Source: Parvibaculum sp046297875 (GTDB taxonomy: Bacteria; Pseudomonadota; Alphaproteobacteria; Parvibaculales; Parvibaculaceae). From it: a stretch of 64,000 nt of DNA. A program made the translations under genes and the position numbers. The stretch covers positions 2,108,001 through 2,172,000 of the forward strand of contig NZ_JBKBHD010000001.1 in the NCBI RefSeq assembly GCF_046297875.1, in the 5' to 3' direction. A model generated the notes under the pieces. It was not told where the DNA came from and did not search any database. It was given only the letters and a program-made list of their open reading frames with translations. This document shows positions 41,729 to 50,168 of this stretch, in pieces. Numbering within the stretch: the stretch's first letter is position 1; each line of letters opens with the position of its first letter.

Positions 41729-42313
41729 GTGCCCCGTTCCCCCGAAACAGTCGATCTTCTGCTCACGCGCCGCTCGGCCAAGGCGCTGACGATGGTCGAG
41801 CCGGGGCCGGACGCGGACGAGCTTCAGACAATTCTGACGGCGGGCGCGCGAGTACCGGATCACGGCAAGCTTGCGCCGTGGCGTTTCATCATTTTCAGGG
41901 GTGAGGCGAGAGCAGCCTTCGGCCAGGAACTTGCCCGGATTCATGCCAGCGCGCAGCCGGGTGCAACGGACGACCAGATTGCATTCGAGGCGAACCGGCT
42001 GACACGTGCGCCCGTCGTCGTCGCTGTCGTTTCGCGCGTCACGCCGGGTATCAAGATTCCGGAATGGGAACAGGTTCTCTCCGCCGGTGCCGTTTGTCAG
42101 AACATGCTGGTTGCGGCGACGGCGCTCGGCTTCGGCGCGCAATGGCTGACGGAGTGGTATGCGTTCGATCCGGAAGTGAGTGCGGTGCTCGGGCTTCAGG
42201 AGAATGAAAAGATTGCAGGCTTCATCTATCTCGGCAGCGAGAGCGTTGCGAAGGATGAGCGTCCGCGTCCCGTGCTCGCCGAAATCACATCGGAATGGAA
42301 GCCAGACAATTGA
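41729..42313 (+). CDS. Nitroreductase-family protein
   Basis: A 194-residue protein starting at GTG 41729 with AAGGA nine bases upstream; an ATG at 41707 is out of frame. It has the YdjA/NfsB-type pattern: LLTRRSAKAL, ILTAGARVPDHGKLAPWRFIIFRG, and GAVCQNMLVAATALGFGAQWLTEW, the FMN-binding segments. It reduces an unidentified substrate with NAD(P)H. It converges, 3 bp away, on the small membrane gene. Confidence 0.9.
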   Translation: MPRSPETVDLLLTRRSAKALTMVEPGPDADELQTILTAGARVPDHGKLAPWRFIIFRGEARAAFGQELARIHASAQPGATDDQIAFEANRLTRAPVVVAVVSRVTPGIKIPEWEQVLSAGAVCQNMLVAATALGFGAQWLTEWYAFDPEVSAVLGLQENEKIAGFIYLGSESVAKDERPRPVLAEITSEWKPDN

Positions 42314-42316
42314 TGG

Positions 42317-42604
42317 TCAATTGCCCGAAAAGGTGGGAGAGCCGCGTACCTCGCCTTCGGCGAAGCGGGTAAGCGCTGTGCCCTGCGCGATGGCCGTACC
42401 GACTTTCTTGTCGCGCCGGTTGATACGCTCGGCTTCTCCCGGAAAGAGCGAGCGGCGATTGTCGGCCATGAAGGAAACCAGCACCAGAAATATGAGGGAG
42501 CCAACGCCAATGGCGCCGGTTTCGTTCTGCAGATAGATCGCTCCCGTCACGCCCGCACCGCCAAGTGCGATGATCGACGCTATGATGATCTTGAAGAGTC
42601 GCAT
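42317..42604 (-). CDS. Small membrane protein, hypothetical
   Basis: A 95-residue protein with two hydrophobic segments (FKIIIASIIALGGAGVTGAIYL and GSLIFLVLVSFMA) followed by a charged region (AERINRRDKKVG) and a flexible tail. No family recognised. It is separated by 95 bp from the divergent HAD gene. Confidence 0.65.
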   Translation of the reverse strand: MRLFKIIIASIIALGGAGVTGAIYLQNETGAIGVGSLIFLVLVSFMADNRRSLFPGEAERINRRDKKVGTAIAQGTALTRFAEGEVRGSPTFSGN

Positions 42605-42699
42605 GATGCCTCCTCAGCCTTTCAGCCCCCTACAGATCACGTAGTATAGGCCCGAATTGTGTCGAAACGGAACATGCTAGGGCAAGGACAAGTGCGGGA

Positions 42700-43431
42700 A
42701 TGGCGGAAATCCGGGAATTGAAGCGGCCAAAGGGACTGCTTTTCGACAAGGACGGCACCATGTTCGACTACCATCGGACATGGACGCCGCTGCTGACGGA
42801 AGTGGCGGAGCGGCTCGCCGTTGGCGACAGGCGGAAGGTGCAGGCGATGCTTGCCGCGATCGGCCATGATGCGGAGAGCGGCCGCTTCCTCTCGGGCAGC
42901 ATCGCGGCGGCGGGCGACACGTTCGCGCTGGCGGATGTCTGGCTGCGCCATCTGGATGGTGCCGACCGTGCGGCGTTGATCGCCACGCTCGATGCGCATT
43001 TCGCCGAGGAGGGACCGAAGCGTTCAATACCTGTTGCAGACCTCGCGGCGCTGTTCGGGCGGTTGAAGGCAAACGGATTTATTCTCGGCATTGCGACGAA
43101 TGACGTCGAAGCATCGGCGCTTGGAACGGTCGAGCGCTTCCGCCTCGGTGCACATGTCGATTTCGTGGCAGGCTACGACAGCGGCCATGGGCAGAAACCG
43201 GGTCCGGGCATGGCGCTTGCCTTTTGCGATGCGGTGAAGTTGATGCCGGTCGAAATAGCCGTGATCGGCGACAATTCACATGATCTTGAAATGGGCCGGA
43301 GGGCGGGCGCTGGGCTTGGCATCGGCGTGTTGACGGGAACGAGCGCGCGCGACGATCTTGCGCCGCTTGCCGACCATGTGATCGAGAGCATCGAGCTGCT
43401 ACCACCGCTGCTCGACAGTTTTGAATCCTAG
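42700..43431 (+). CDS. HAD-family hydrolase (phosphoglycolate-phosphatase-like)
   Basis: A 243-residue HAD protein. Motif I is LLFDKDGTMFDYHRTW, motif II GIATNDVEA, with Lys in HGQKPGPGM, and motif IV VAVIGDNSHDLEMGRRAGA (VIGDN). It hydrolyses a phosphate ester or phosphoanhydride. Substrate unknown. Its TAG stop shares CTAG with the convergent dioxygenase gene. Confidence 0.9.
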   Translation: MAEIRELKRPKGLLFDKDGTMFDYHRTWTPLLTEVAERLAVGDRRKVQAMLAAIGHDAESGRFLSGSIAAAGDTFALADVWLRHLDGADRAALIATLDAHFAEEGPKRSIPVADLAALFGRLKANGFILGIATNDVEASALGTVERFRLGAHVDFVAGYDSGHGQKPGPGMALAFCDAVKLMPVEIAVIGDNSHDLEMGRRAGAGLGIGVLTGTSARDDLAPLADHVIESIELLPPLLDSFES

Positions 43432-44234
43432 CTATCCCAGATCGAGCGGAAGGAGCGCGTGTCGTCCAGCAGGCGCTGCGCCGGCGTTTTCTTGTCGATA
43501 TGGCCGATCAGATTGCGATAGGTGCCGAAGCCACACAGCTCGCGCAGGCGCGGCTCGAACTCCCTGACGATGTTGAGCGGAATGCCAAGCTGCTGGTTCT
43601 CCTGCTGGCGGATGAAGCCCGCGCAATAATTCATGGCGATGCCGACTCGGCGCGCCTTCGATTTGTTTGCGCCGCCGCCATGCCAGAGGCTGCCATGCCA
43701 GATGAGCACGGAGCCCTTTTTCATTTCGGCGGGAATGCTGTCGTAATGCTTGCCATATTCAGGCGAGCTGTCGCGCTTGTGCGTACCGGGAATGATGCGC
43801 GTCGCGCCGTTCTCTTCGGTGAAGTCCGTCAGCGCCCACATCGAATTGCAGACAAAGGGGATATGCGGCTTTGCAGCCGGCATCACCTGATCGTCGGCAT
43901 GGATCGGCTGGGCGGTTTCACCGGGGTCGATGGAAATGGAGGAGAGGGAGGAGACGAGGCAGCCATCGTCCAGCACGCCTTCGACAACGGGCAGCACGGA
44001 AGCGTGAACCGGGATGCGGCGGAAAACAGGGTCGAGCGCCAGCAGATTGTAAATGCGGACCGTGTGATGGCCTTCGAAGCTGTTCCTTGCCGGCACGATA
44101 TTCATCTCGCGCTCAAGCCGGAGAAGCGTGTCGTTCAGCCGGTCGATCAGATCCGGTTCAATGGCGTTTTCGACGATGGTGTAGCCATGCTCTTCCACGG
44201 CGGCGATATGGGCGGCGGCTTCTTCCGGCTTCAT
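43428..44234 (-). CDS. Phytanoyl-CoA-dioxygenase-family 2OG-Fe(II) enzyme
   Basis: A 268-residue PhyH-like protein from ATG 44234. The iron triad is visible: HADD (His-x-Asp) near residue 115 and the second His in GSLWHGGGANKS; the 2-oxoglutarate Arg follows in KARRVGIAM. Such enzymes hydroxylate CoA thioesters, alkaloids or natural products using O2. Substrate unknown. Two related oxygenases and a flavin reductase lie within 3 kb. Confidence 0.88.
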   Translation of the reverse strand: MKPEEAAAHIAAVEEHGYTIVENAIEPDLIDRLNDTLLRLEREMNIVPARNSFEGHHTVRIYNLLALDPVFRRIPVHASVLPVVEGVLDDGCLVSSLSSISIDPGETAQPIHADDQVMPAAKPHIPFVCNSMWALTDFTEENGATRIIPGTHKRDSSPEYGKHYDSIPAEMKKGSVLIWHGSLWHGGGANKSKARRVGIAMNYCAGFIRQQENQQLGIPLNIVREFEPRLRELCGFGTYRNLIGHIDKKTPAQRLLDDTRSFRSIWDS

Positions 44235-44311
44235 TTGTTCCTTCCTTTTCACGTCTCTTTTGCAGGCATGATACGCTTGCCGCCACTGACGTCCATAGCG
44301 GGAGATCACCC

Positions 44312-44908
44312 ATGTTCTACGATGCCGGCCGCAACGATCATGGCCTCCGGCACGATCCATTCAAGGCGGTGGTTGTGCCCCGGCCCGTCGGCTGGATTTC
44401 ATCGGTAAGCCGGGACGGTGTCCTCAATCTCGCACCCTACAGTTTCTTCAATGCGGTTTCGACCGATCCGCATATCGTCGCCTTTGCGAGCTATGGCCGG
44501 AAGGACAGTCTCGTCAATGCGGAAGAGCAGGGGGAGTTCGTCTGCAATCTGGCAACCTGGGACCAGTGCGGCGGCCTGAACATGAGTTCGGCGACAGTGG
44601 AGCCGGAGGTGGACGAGTTTGCGCTTGCGGGCCTCGAGACGGAGCCTTCCCGCATGGTCAGGCCGCCGCGCGTGAAGGGCGCGCCGGTGTATTTCGAATG
44701 TGTCTGGCTGCAGACCATGCCGATGAAGGGGCGCGACGGGCGGCTCAGCTACTTCCTCGTTTTCGGGGAAGTGGTGGGTGTCCATATCGAGGACCGGTTC
44801 ATCCATGACGGCATGGTCGATACCGCCGCGATGAAGCCGATCGCGAGGCTTGGCTATCACGATTATTCGGTGGTGGACGAGGTCTTCACGATGAAGCGGC
44901 CCGGCTAG
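44312..44908 (+). CDS. Flavin reductase-family protein
   Basis: A 198-residue FMN-binding split-barrel protein: VVPRPVGWISSVSRDGVLNLAPYSFFNAVSTDPHIVAFA is the flavin-binding signature (quoted in parts), with FVCNLATWDQ and a C-terminal ARLGYHDYSVVDE. Members reduce FMN for a partner monooxygenase or act on their own. The oxygenases beside it are not flavin-dependent, so no partner is evident. Start at ATG 44312; longer frame rejected. It shares CTAG with the next gene. Confidence 0.9.
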   Translation: MFYDAGRNDHGLRHDPFKAVVVPRPVGWISSVSRDGVLNLAPYSFFNAVSTDPHIVAFASYGRKDSLVNAEEQGEFVCNLATWDQCGGLNMSSATVEPEVDEFALAGLETEPSRMVRPPRVKGAPVYFECVWLQTMPMKGRDGRLSYFLVFGEVVGVHIEDRFIHDGMVDTAAMKPIARLGYHDYSVVDEVFTMKRPG

Positions 44909-46344
44909 CGCCAGCTTGTCGGTTTCACGTCGAAGGCGAGGCTGATGCGGCGCTCGGTGCCTGAAAAAGGCAGCGTGCGATGGAAGAGATAGGAGGGGAA
45001 GAAGATGGCATCCCCTTCGCGCGGCTCGAGCGTGATCGTATGCGGCTCGAAAGCGGCATCGAATTCCGGCGGCGGATGGCCGAACTCGATCCAGCCGTCC
45101 TGTCCGGAGTCGCCCTGGCCGAGTGTAGGCGGCAGCGCGACGTAATAGACGCCGCTCATCCAGCCGCCGACATGGATATGCGAGTGCTGGTGGCCGCCTT
45201 CGGAGAGAAGCGTGCCCCAAAGATCGAGGTGATAGGTTTTCGGCACCTGACCGAGATAGGGATGTTTCGGCTGCACCTTGATGCTGTCGAAATGCGCATC
45301 GATGGCGCGGCGCAGGACTTTCTCGAAAGCGATGAAGGGCTCGCGCGGGTTGTCGAGCAAGAGGCCCGTCTGGCCGCCCTTGCGCGTCGCCTTGCCGGCA
45401 GGTTCCCATGTCACGGTCGGGTCTTCATCGAGGGCCTTTACCAGCGCGGCATTGAAGGCCGCCATGCTGGCATGGCCTTCCGGCGTTTCCAGAGTCATGC
45501 GGGTGAGGAGACGCCCAAGTTCGGCGCGGTAGCCTGACGGCATTTCGCCGAATTCCTGGGCGCGCGCGAAGGGAAGCCAGGCCGCGGCGCGGCGCTCCGG
45601 CCCGTGAACGGCAAGGGTGCGTTCGAAGATTTCCGCTGCCTCGCGCGCATGACCGAGCTTCATGCGCGCCATGCCGAAGCTGACATAAGAGAGGGTGTCC
45701 TTCGGATTGAGTGCGCAGGCGCGTTCATAGGCGGCTGCTGCTGCTTCCATGTTGCCGCGCTTCTGCTCGGCATTGCCGAGATTGCCGTAAGCCGCGGCGA
45801 GGTTCGGATTGAGCTCGATGGCCTTTTCGAAGGCCGCGACCGCTTCATCGAGCCGTTCCTGACGAAGCAGCACCATGCCGAGCTGAACATGGAAAGCTGC
45901 GATGGGCTGATGCTCAATGGCGCGGCGATATTGCGCTTCGGCATCCGCGAAGCGGTTTGCGCGCTGATAGATCTGGCCAAGCGTTGCGGCGATCTGCGGA
46001 TGGTTCGGAAAGAGATTTGCCGCATGTTCGTAATGCGTGATGGCCTCGCCCCAGCGGCCGCCCTGCTGCAACAGCCGGCCAAGATTGACCCAGGTGGTCG
46101 ACTGGTTCGGCGCGAGCTTGAGTGCCTGCCGGAGAAGCTGCTCGGCTTCGGCAATCGCACCGCGCTCGACGATGATCGAGGCGAGCAGCGACATTGCGTC
46201 GACATCTCCCGGCGCCGCGGTCAGAAGCTCGCGGCAGCGCGTTTCGGCGACGCCTTTGCGGCCCTCTTTCATCAAGGCGAGGATGTCCCGGTAGCGCTCG
46301 GGAATTTCGGGGGCGGCAGCTTCGCTGGTCAAAATGCGGTCCAT
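44905..46344 (-). CDS. TPR-repeat 2OG-Fe(II) oxygenase
   Basis: A 479-residue protein. Residues 20-240 are about six TPRs (LNPNLAAAYGNLGNAEQKRGNMEAA is typical). A second part (about 310-479) is the 2OG-Fe(II) domain of the putative oxygenase family: HQHSHIHVGGWMSGVYYVALP, GWIEFGHPPPEF and YLFHRTLPFSGTERRISLAFD, with the His residues that bind iron and an Arg for 2-oxoglutarate. The TPRs probably bind a protein substrate. It converges on the flavin reductase. Confidence 0.88.
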   Translation of the reverse strand: MDRILTSEAAAPEIPERYRDILALMKEGRKGVAETRCRELLTAAPGDVDAMSLLASIIVERGAIAEAEQLLRQALKLAPNQSTTWVNLGRLLQQGGRWGEAITHYEHAANLFPNHPQIAATLGQIYQRANRFADAEAQYRRAIEHQPIAAFHVQLGMVLLRQERLDEAVAAFEKAIELNPNLAAAYGNLGNAEQKRGNMEAAAAAYERACALNPKDTLSYVSFGMARMKLGHAREAAEIFERTLAVHGPERRAAAWLPFARAQEFGEMPSGYRAELGRLLTRMTLETPEGHASMAAFNAALVKALDEDPTVTWEPAGKATRKGGQTGLLLDNPREPFIAFEKVLRRAIDAHFDSIKVQPKHPYLGQVPKTYHLDLWGTLLSEGGHQHSHIHVGGWMSGVYYVALPPTLGQGDSGQDGWIEFGHPPPEFDAAFEPHTITLEPREGDAIFFPSYLFHRTLPFSGTERRISLAFDVKPTSWR

Positions 46345-46497
46345 ATCGTGTTGGGATTGCGCTCAAACTGCACAGGCGGACCCGCTGCGTCAATCGCATT
46401 GCGGGAGGGGCGACATGCAATTGATGCAGTTTTCCGCTGTAGCCGCAATATTGACGGTTCGACTGCGCCGAATCGCCCTGCCAGCGGAGTTAACGAT

Positions 46498-47823
46498 ATG
46501 AGCGGAAACACCGAAGTGAGCTTTGGCGAGGCATTCCGCGTCTGGACCAAGATCGGTTTACTGAGCTTCGGCGGGCCGGCCGGACAGATTGCACTCATGC
46601 ACCGGATACTGGTGGAGGAGAAGAAGTGGCTCTCCGAGCCGCAGTTCCTTCACGCGCTCAATTTCTGCATGTTGCTGCCGGGGCCGGAGGCGCAGCAGCT
46701 TGCGACCTATTCCGGCTGGCTGCTGCATGGTGTGAAGGGCGGGCTCGCGGCGGGGTTGATGTTCATTCTGCCGGGCGTTGCCGTGATGCTGGTTCTCAGC
46801 ATCCTCTATGCCACCTATGCCGATCTCGGGACAGTCGAGGCGATCTTCTTCGGCATCAAAGCGGCGGTCTTCGCCATTGTGATAGAGGCGCTGATCCGCA
46901 TCGTGAAGCGTGCCATGAAACAGGGTGCGCTTTATGCGGTTGCGGCGGCGGCCTTTGTGGGGATTTTCTTTTTCGACATTCCCTTTCCGCTGGTGATCGC
47001 GGGCGCGGCGTTGCTTGGCTTTGTCGCCCTGCGCTCCGGGCTAATTTCATCCACGCCGCCCGATGGCGGCGAGGACGGGAACGGTGCGACGAAGCCGGTG
47101 ACGCGAACAGGCATGGCGCTTCGTTCATTCGGAACTCTTGTTATCGGCCTCGCGCTTTGGCTCGGGCCTGTGGCGGCGCTGATCTTTTTCCTTGGTGGCG
47201 GCCACGTTCTCGCGCAGCAGGCCGTCTTCTTCTCGCAGATGGCGGTCGTTACCTTCGGCGGCGCCTATGCGGTGCTTGCCTATGTGGCGCAGGAAGCTGT
47301 GCAGAATTACGGGTGGCTGTCGGCGCACGAGATGCTGGATGGGCTTGGCCTTGCCGAGACGACGCCGGGGCCGCTCATTCTGGTTCTGCAGTTTGTCGGC
47401 TATCTCGGCGCCTTTCGCGCGGAGACCGGGCTCGATCCCGTCATGGCGGGTATTGCGGGCTCGGCGGTGACGGTCTGGGTCACATTCGCACCGTGCTTCC
47501 TGTGGATTTTTCTTGGCGCGCCTTACATCGAACGGTTGAGAAAGGTCGAAAGCCTCAATGCCATATTTGCGACGATTACGGCGGCGGTGGTCGGTGTCAT
47601 TCTCAATCTGGCAATCTGGTTCGGCCTGCATGTGCTGTTCGGCGAGGTCGCCGAAAGGCATGTCTCGGTGCTGCGGCTCTGGGTACCCGATATATCGACG
47701 CTGGATTTCTGGGCGCTTGCCCTCAGCATTGGCGCGCTTGTCGCCGTGCTGAGGTTCAAGATGGGCATGGTGAGCGTGCTCGGGCTTGCGGCCCTGCTTG
47801 GCCTGGCGATCCGGCTCGTTTAG
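46498..47823 (+). CDS. chrA: Chromate transporter (ChrA)
   Basis: A 441-residue CHR-family protein with two homologous halves. The signature GLLSFGGPAGQIALMHRILVEEKKWL near residue 20 and the repeat VVTFGGAYAVLAYVAQEAVQ near 260 are both present, with PGPEAQQLATYSGW and AETTPGPLIL. It effluxes chromate from the cytoplasm. The chrB/chrC regulators are not adjacent. The start is supported by GGAG nine bases before ATG 46498. Its stop overlaps the convergent dehydrogenase by 4 bp. Confidence 0.93.
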   Translation: MSGNTEVSFGEAFRVWTKIGLLSFGGPAGQIALMHRILVEEKKWLSEPQFLHALNFCMLLPGPEAQQLATYSGWLLHGVKGGLAAGLMFILPGVAVMLVLSILYATYADLGTVEAIFFGIKAAVFAIVIEALIRIVKRAMKQGALYAVAAAAFVGIFFFDIPFPLVIAGAALLGFVALRSGLISSTPPDGGEDGNGATKPVTRTGMALRSFGTLVIGLALWLGPVAALIFFLGGGHVLAQQAVFFSQMAVVTFGGAYAVLAYVAQEAVQNYGWLSAHEMLDGLGLAETTPGPLILVLQFVGYLGAFRAETGLDPVMAGIAGSAVTVWVTFAPCFLWIFLGAPYIERLRKVESLNAIFATITAAVVGVILNLAIWFGLHVLFGEVAERHVSVLRLWVPDISTLDFWALALSIGALVAVLRFKMGMVSVLGLAALLGLAIRLV

Positions 47824-48740
47824 GCGTTCACCGGGTTCGGCAATGGTTTGCCGCCGAAGAAGGCATCGAGATTGGCGATCACCGTGTCGCCCATAGCAAC
47901 GATCGCCTCTGACGTACCGCCGCCAAGATGCGGCATGACGACGATATTGGGCAGGCTGACGAGATCGGCGCGGGGCGTGGGCTCGTTCTCGAAGACGTCG
48001 AGGCCGGCGCCGGCGATGGTGCCGTTTTTCAGGGCGTCCATCAGCGCCTCTTCATCGATGGCGGAGCCGCGCGAGATATTGATGACGTGGCCTTCGGGGC
48101 CGAGCGCCTTCAGGAGTTCGGCATTCACCAGATGCCGGTTCGTCTCGTCGGCGCGGTGGGCGAGGATCAGCGTGTCCGCCCAGGTGGCAAGATCGAGTGC
48201 CGATCGGAAATAGCGATAGTGGATGCCGGGCTTTTCGCTGCGGCCGGTATAGGCGATTTCGGTTTCGAAGCCTTCGAGACGCTTTGCGATCTTCAGGCCG
48301 ATCGCGCCGAGGCCGACGATGCCGATCTTGCGGCCGGTGAGGCCGCGCAGGAAGAGAAGCGAGGCAGGATTTTCGCCGCGCCATTTTCCGGTGCGGGTGA
48401 GCCTGTCTGCTTCCACGACCTTGCGGATCGAGGCGAGGAGAAGGGCGATGGCGAGATCGGCGACGGTCGCGGCATTTGCGCCAACGGTGTTTGCGACCTT
48501 GATACCGCGGCGTTCTGCCTCCGCCACGTCGACGCCTTCATGGCCCGAGCCGAAGCAGCAGATGAGTTTCAGTTTCGGCATGGCATCCATCGCGGCGGCA
48601 TCCGTGATATTCGCGCCGATGGTGATCAGGGCTTCGGCCGCGCCGCGCGATGCAGGGTCGGTGATGACGGTAAAACGATCGGAGAGCTTGCGCTCGAAGG
48701 GCTTGCCAAGCGGCAGGGCGAGAAAGACGGAAGGTTTCAT
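47820..48740 (-). CDS. D-2-hydroxyacid dehydrogenase (GHPR-like)
   Basis: A 306-residue NAD(P)-dependent 2-hydroxyacid dehydrogenase. The Rossmann region is GLGAIGLKIAKRLEGFETEIAYTGR, with an Arg that suggests NADP(H). The catalytic Arg is in LAHRADETNRHLVN, the Glu in FENEPTP and the His in VVMPHLGGGTSEA. Substrate is likely glyoxylate or hydroxypyruvate. It begins a run with the lyase and MaoC genes; all three read leftwards. Confidence 0.92.
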   Translation of the reverse strand: MKPSVFLALPLGKPFERKLSDRFTVITDPASRGAAEALITIGANITDAAAMDAMPKLKLICCFGSGHEGVDVAEAERRGIKVANTVGANAATVADLAIALLLASIRKVVEADRLTRTGKWRGENPASLLFLRGLTGRKIGIVGLGAIGLKIAKRLEGFETEIAYTGRSEKPGIHYRYFRSALDLATWADTLILAHRADETNRHLVNAELLKALGPEGHVINISRGSAIDEEALMDALKNGTIAGAGLDVFENEPTPRADLVSLPNIVVMPHLGGGTSEAIVAMGDTVIANLDAFFGGKPLPNPVNA

Positions 48741-48748
48741 AAGCGGTA

Positions 48749-49597
48749 CTATGCTCCTGCGCGGGCGAGAAGGGCGCGCGCCTGTTTTAGATGCGGGATG
48801 TCGAGCATGACGCCATCGAGCGCGACGACGCCGACGTCGCCTGCCCCATCGAAGGCGGCAATGACGGCGCGGGCATGGGCGAGATCGGCCTCGCTTGGCG
48901 TGAAGACTTCGTTGATGATAGCGACCTGTGCCGGGTGAATGGCCATCTTGCCGGTGAAGCCGTCTCGCATGGCGATGCGTGCTTCAGTCTCAAGACCTTT
49001 CTCGTCGCGGAAATCCTTCCAGATGCCATCGACAGGCTGCACGCCTGCAGCGACCGCGCCAAGCAGCGTCAGCGTGCGGGCGAGCCGGTAGGGTCCGGTA
49101 TAATTCCCGTTCTCGTCCTTGTTGTCGCGCGCGCCGAGCGCTGCGGCGAGGTCTTCCGCACCCCAGGTGAGGAAGGCGAGGCGCTCATGGGAACCGGCAT
49201 AGGTACCAAGGGTAAAAAGCGAGGCTGCGGTTTCGGTTGCAACGCAGCCGATGCCGATATGCTTGTCGCCGCCCATGCGGTCGATGCGGGCGCCCACCTT
49301 TTTCACGCAGTCGCCGGAAAGCGTTTTCGGCACGACGATGAGGTCGGGCTTTGCCGGGACTACGGCTTCGAGGTCCTTCTCCCAGAAAGGCGTGTCGAGT
49401 GCATTCATGCGGACGATGATTTTCGGGCCGGTGCGATCCGCCGATTTCAAGTAGGCGGCGGCGGAGTGGCGTGCGGCGTCCTTGGCGGAGAGGGCAACCG
49501 AATCCTCGAGATCGAGGATGATCGCGTCTGCGCCGCAGCTTGCAGCTTTCGACAGTTTCTTTTCGCTGTCGGCGGGAATGAAGAGGAAGGAGCGCAT
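48749..49597 (-). CDS. CitE-like CoA-ester lyase (HpcH/HpaI family)
   Basis: A 282-residue TIM-barrel lyase: LFIPADSEKKLSKAASCGADAIILDLEDSVALSAKDAAR carries the Mg-binding Glu/Asp (DLEDSV), and RMNALDTPFWEKDLEA binds CoA. It splits a 3-hydroxyacyl-CoA such as malyl- or citramalyl-CoA to acetyl-CoA plus an aldehyde or keto acid. Together with the adjacent MaoC gene it resembles the itaconate/citramalate-CoA dissimilation pair seen in mycobacteria. It ends 9 bp before the upstream gene's start (overlap-free). Confidence 0.9.
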   Translation of the reverse strand: MRSFLFIPADSEKKLSKAASCGADAIILDLEDSVALSAKDAARHSAAAYLKSADRTGPKIIVRMNALDTPFWEKDLEAVVPAKPDLIVVPKTLSGDCVKKVGARIDRMGGDKHIGIGCVATETAASLFTLGTYAGSHERLAFLTWGAEDLAAALGARDNKDENGNYTGPYRLARTLTLLGAVAAGVQPVDGIWKDFRDEKGLETEARIAMRDGFTGKMAIHPAQVAIINEVFTPSEADLAHARAVIAAFDGAGDVGVVALDGVMLDIPHLKQARALLARAGA

Positions 49598-49601
49598 GCG
49601 T

Positions 49602-50063
49602 TCAGCCTTCCTCGCTTTTCGCGATCATGAAGGCCTGGCGCGTGCATGAGGCGACTTCCTCATTGCGCTGGTTGAAGGCCTTGTGCTCGAAGGTGACGAT
49701 GCCGGCCTTGGGCCGTGACTTCGACCGGCGTTTCGAAATAACGCGGGTTTCGATATGCAGCGTATCGCCGTGGAAGACGGGCTTGGGGAAGGTCACATCC
49801 GTCATGCCGAGATTGGCGATGGTGGTGCCGAGCGTCGTGTCATGCACGGAAATGCCGATCATCAGGCCGAGCGTGAAGAGGCTGTTCACCAACGGCTTGC
49901 CGAATTCGGTTTCGGTCTCGGCATAATGATGGTCGAGATGGAGGGCCGCCGGGTTCATGGTCATGGTGGAGAAGAGGACATTGTCCGTTTCCGTCACCGT
50001 GCGCCTGATCTGGTGCTGGAAGACGTGGCCTTCCGCGAATTCCTCGAAATAAAGTCCCGGCAT
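49602..50063 (-). CDS. MaoC-family dehydratase (itaconyl/mesaconyl-CoA hydratase-like)
   Basis: A 153-residue hot-dog-fold hydratase. The lead RTVTETDNVLFSTMTMNPAALHLDHHYAE and TEFGKPLVNSLFTLGLMIG, with catalytic Asp and His in the usual MaoC pattern, match the itaconyl-CoA hydratase-like group rather than the larger mesaconyl-C1-CoA type. VFHGDTLHIETRV closes the domain. It hydrates a branched unsaturated CoA ester, plausibly feeding the neighbouring CitE-like lyase 4 bp downstream. Confidence 0.88.
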   Translation of the reverse strand: MPGLYFEEFAEGHVFQHQIRRTVTETDNVLFSTMTMNPAALHLDHHYAETETEFGKPLVNSLFTLGLMIGISVHDTTLGTTIANLGMTDVTFPKPVFHGDTLHIETRVISKRRSKSRPKAGIVTFEHKAFNQRNEEVASCTRQAFMIAKSEEG

Positions 50064-50168
50064 TTTGATCCCCGTCTTTTCTTTTCCCGGCGGGCCTCGC
50101 TCGAAAGCCCCCTCCCGGCTAGGTTATAGCGGCGCAAATCACAACACGAAACGGCGCGGGGAGGATAA

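Noticed and set aside
45604..46497. In-frame N-terminal extension of the chromate transporter
   Set aside because: Runs antisense through the TPR oxygenase; ATG 46498 has an RBS and a normal CHR start.
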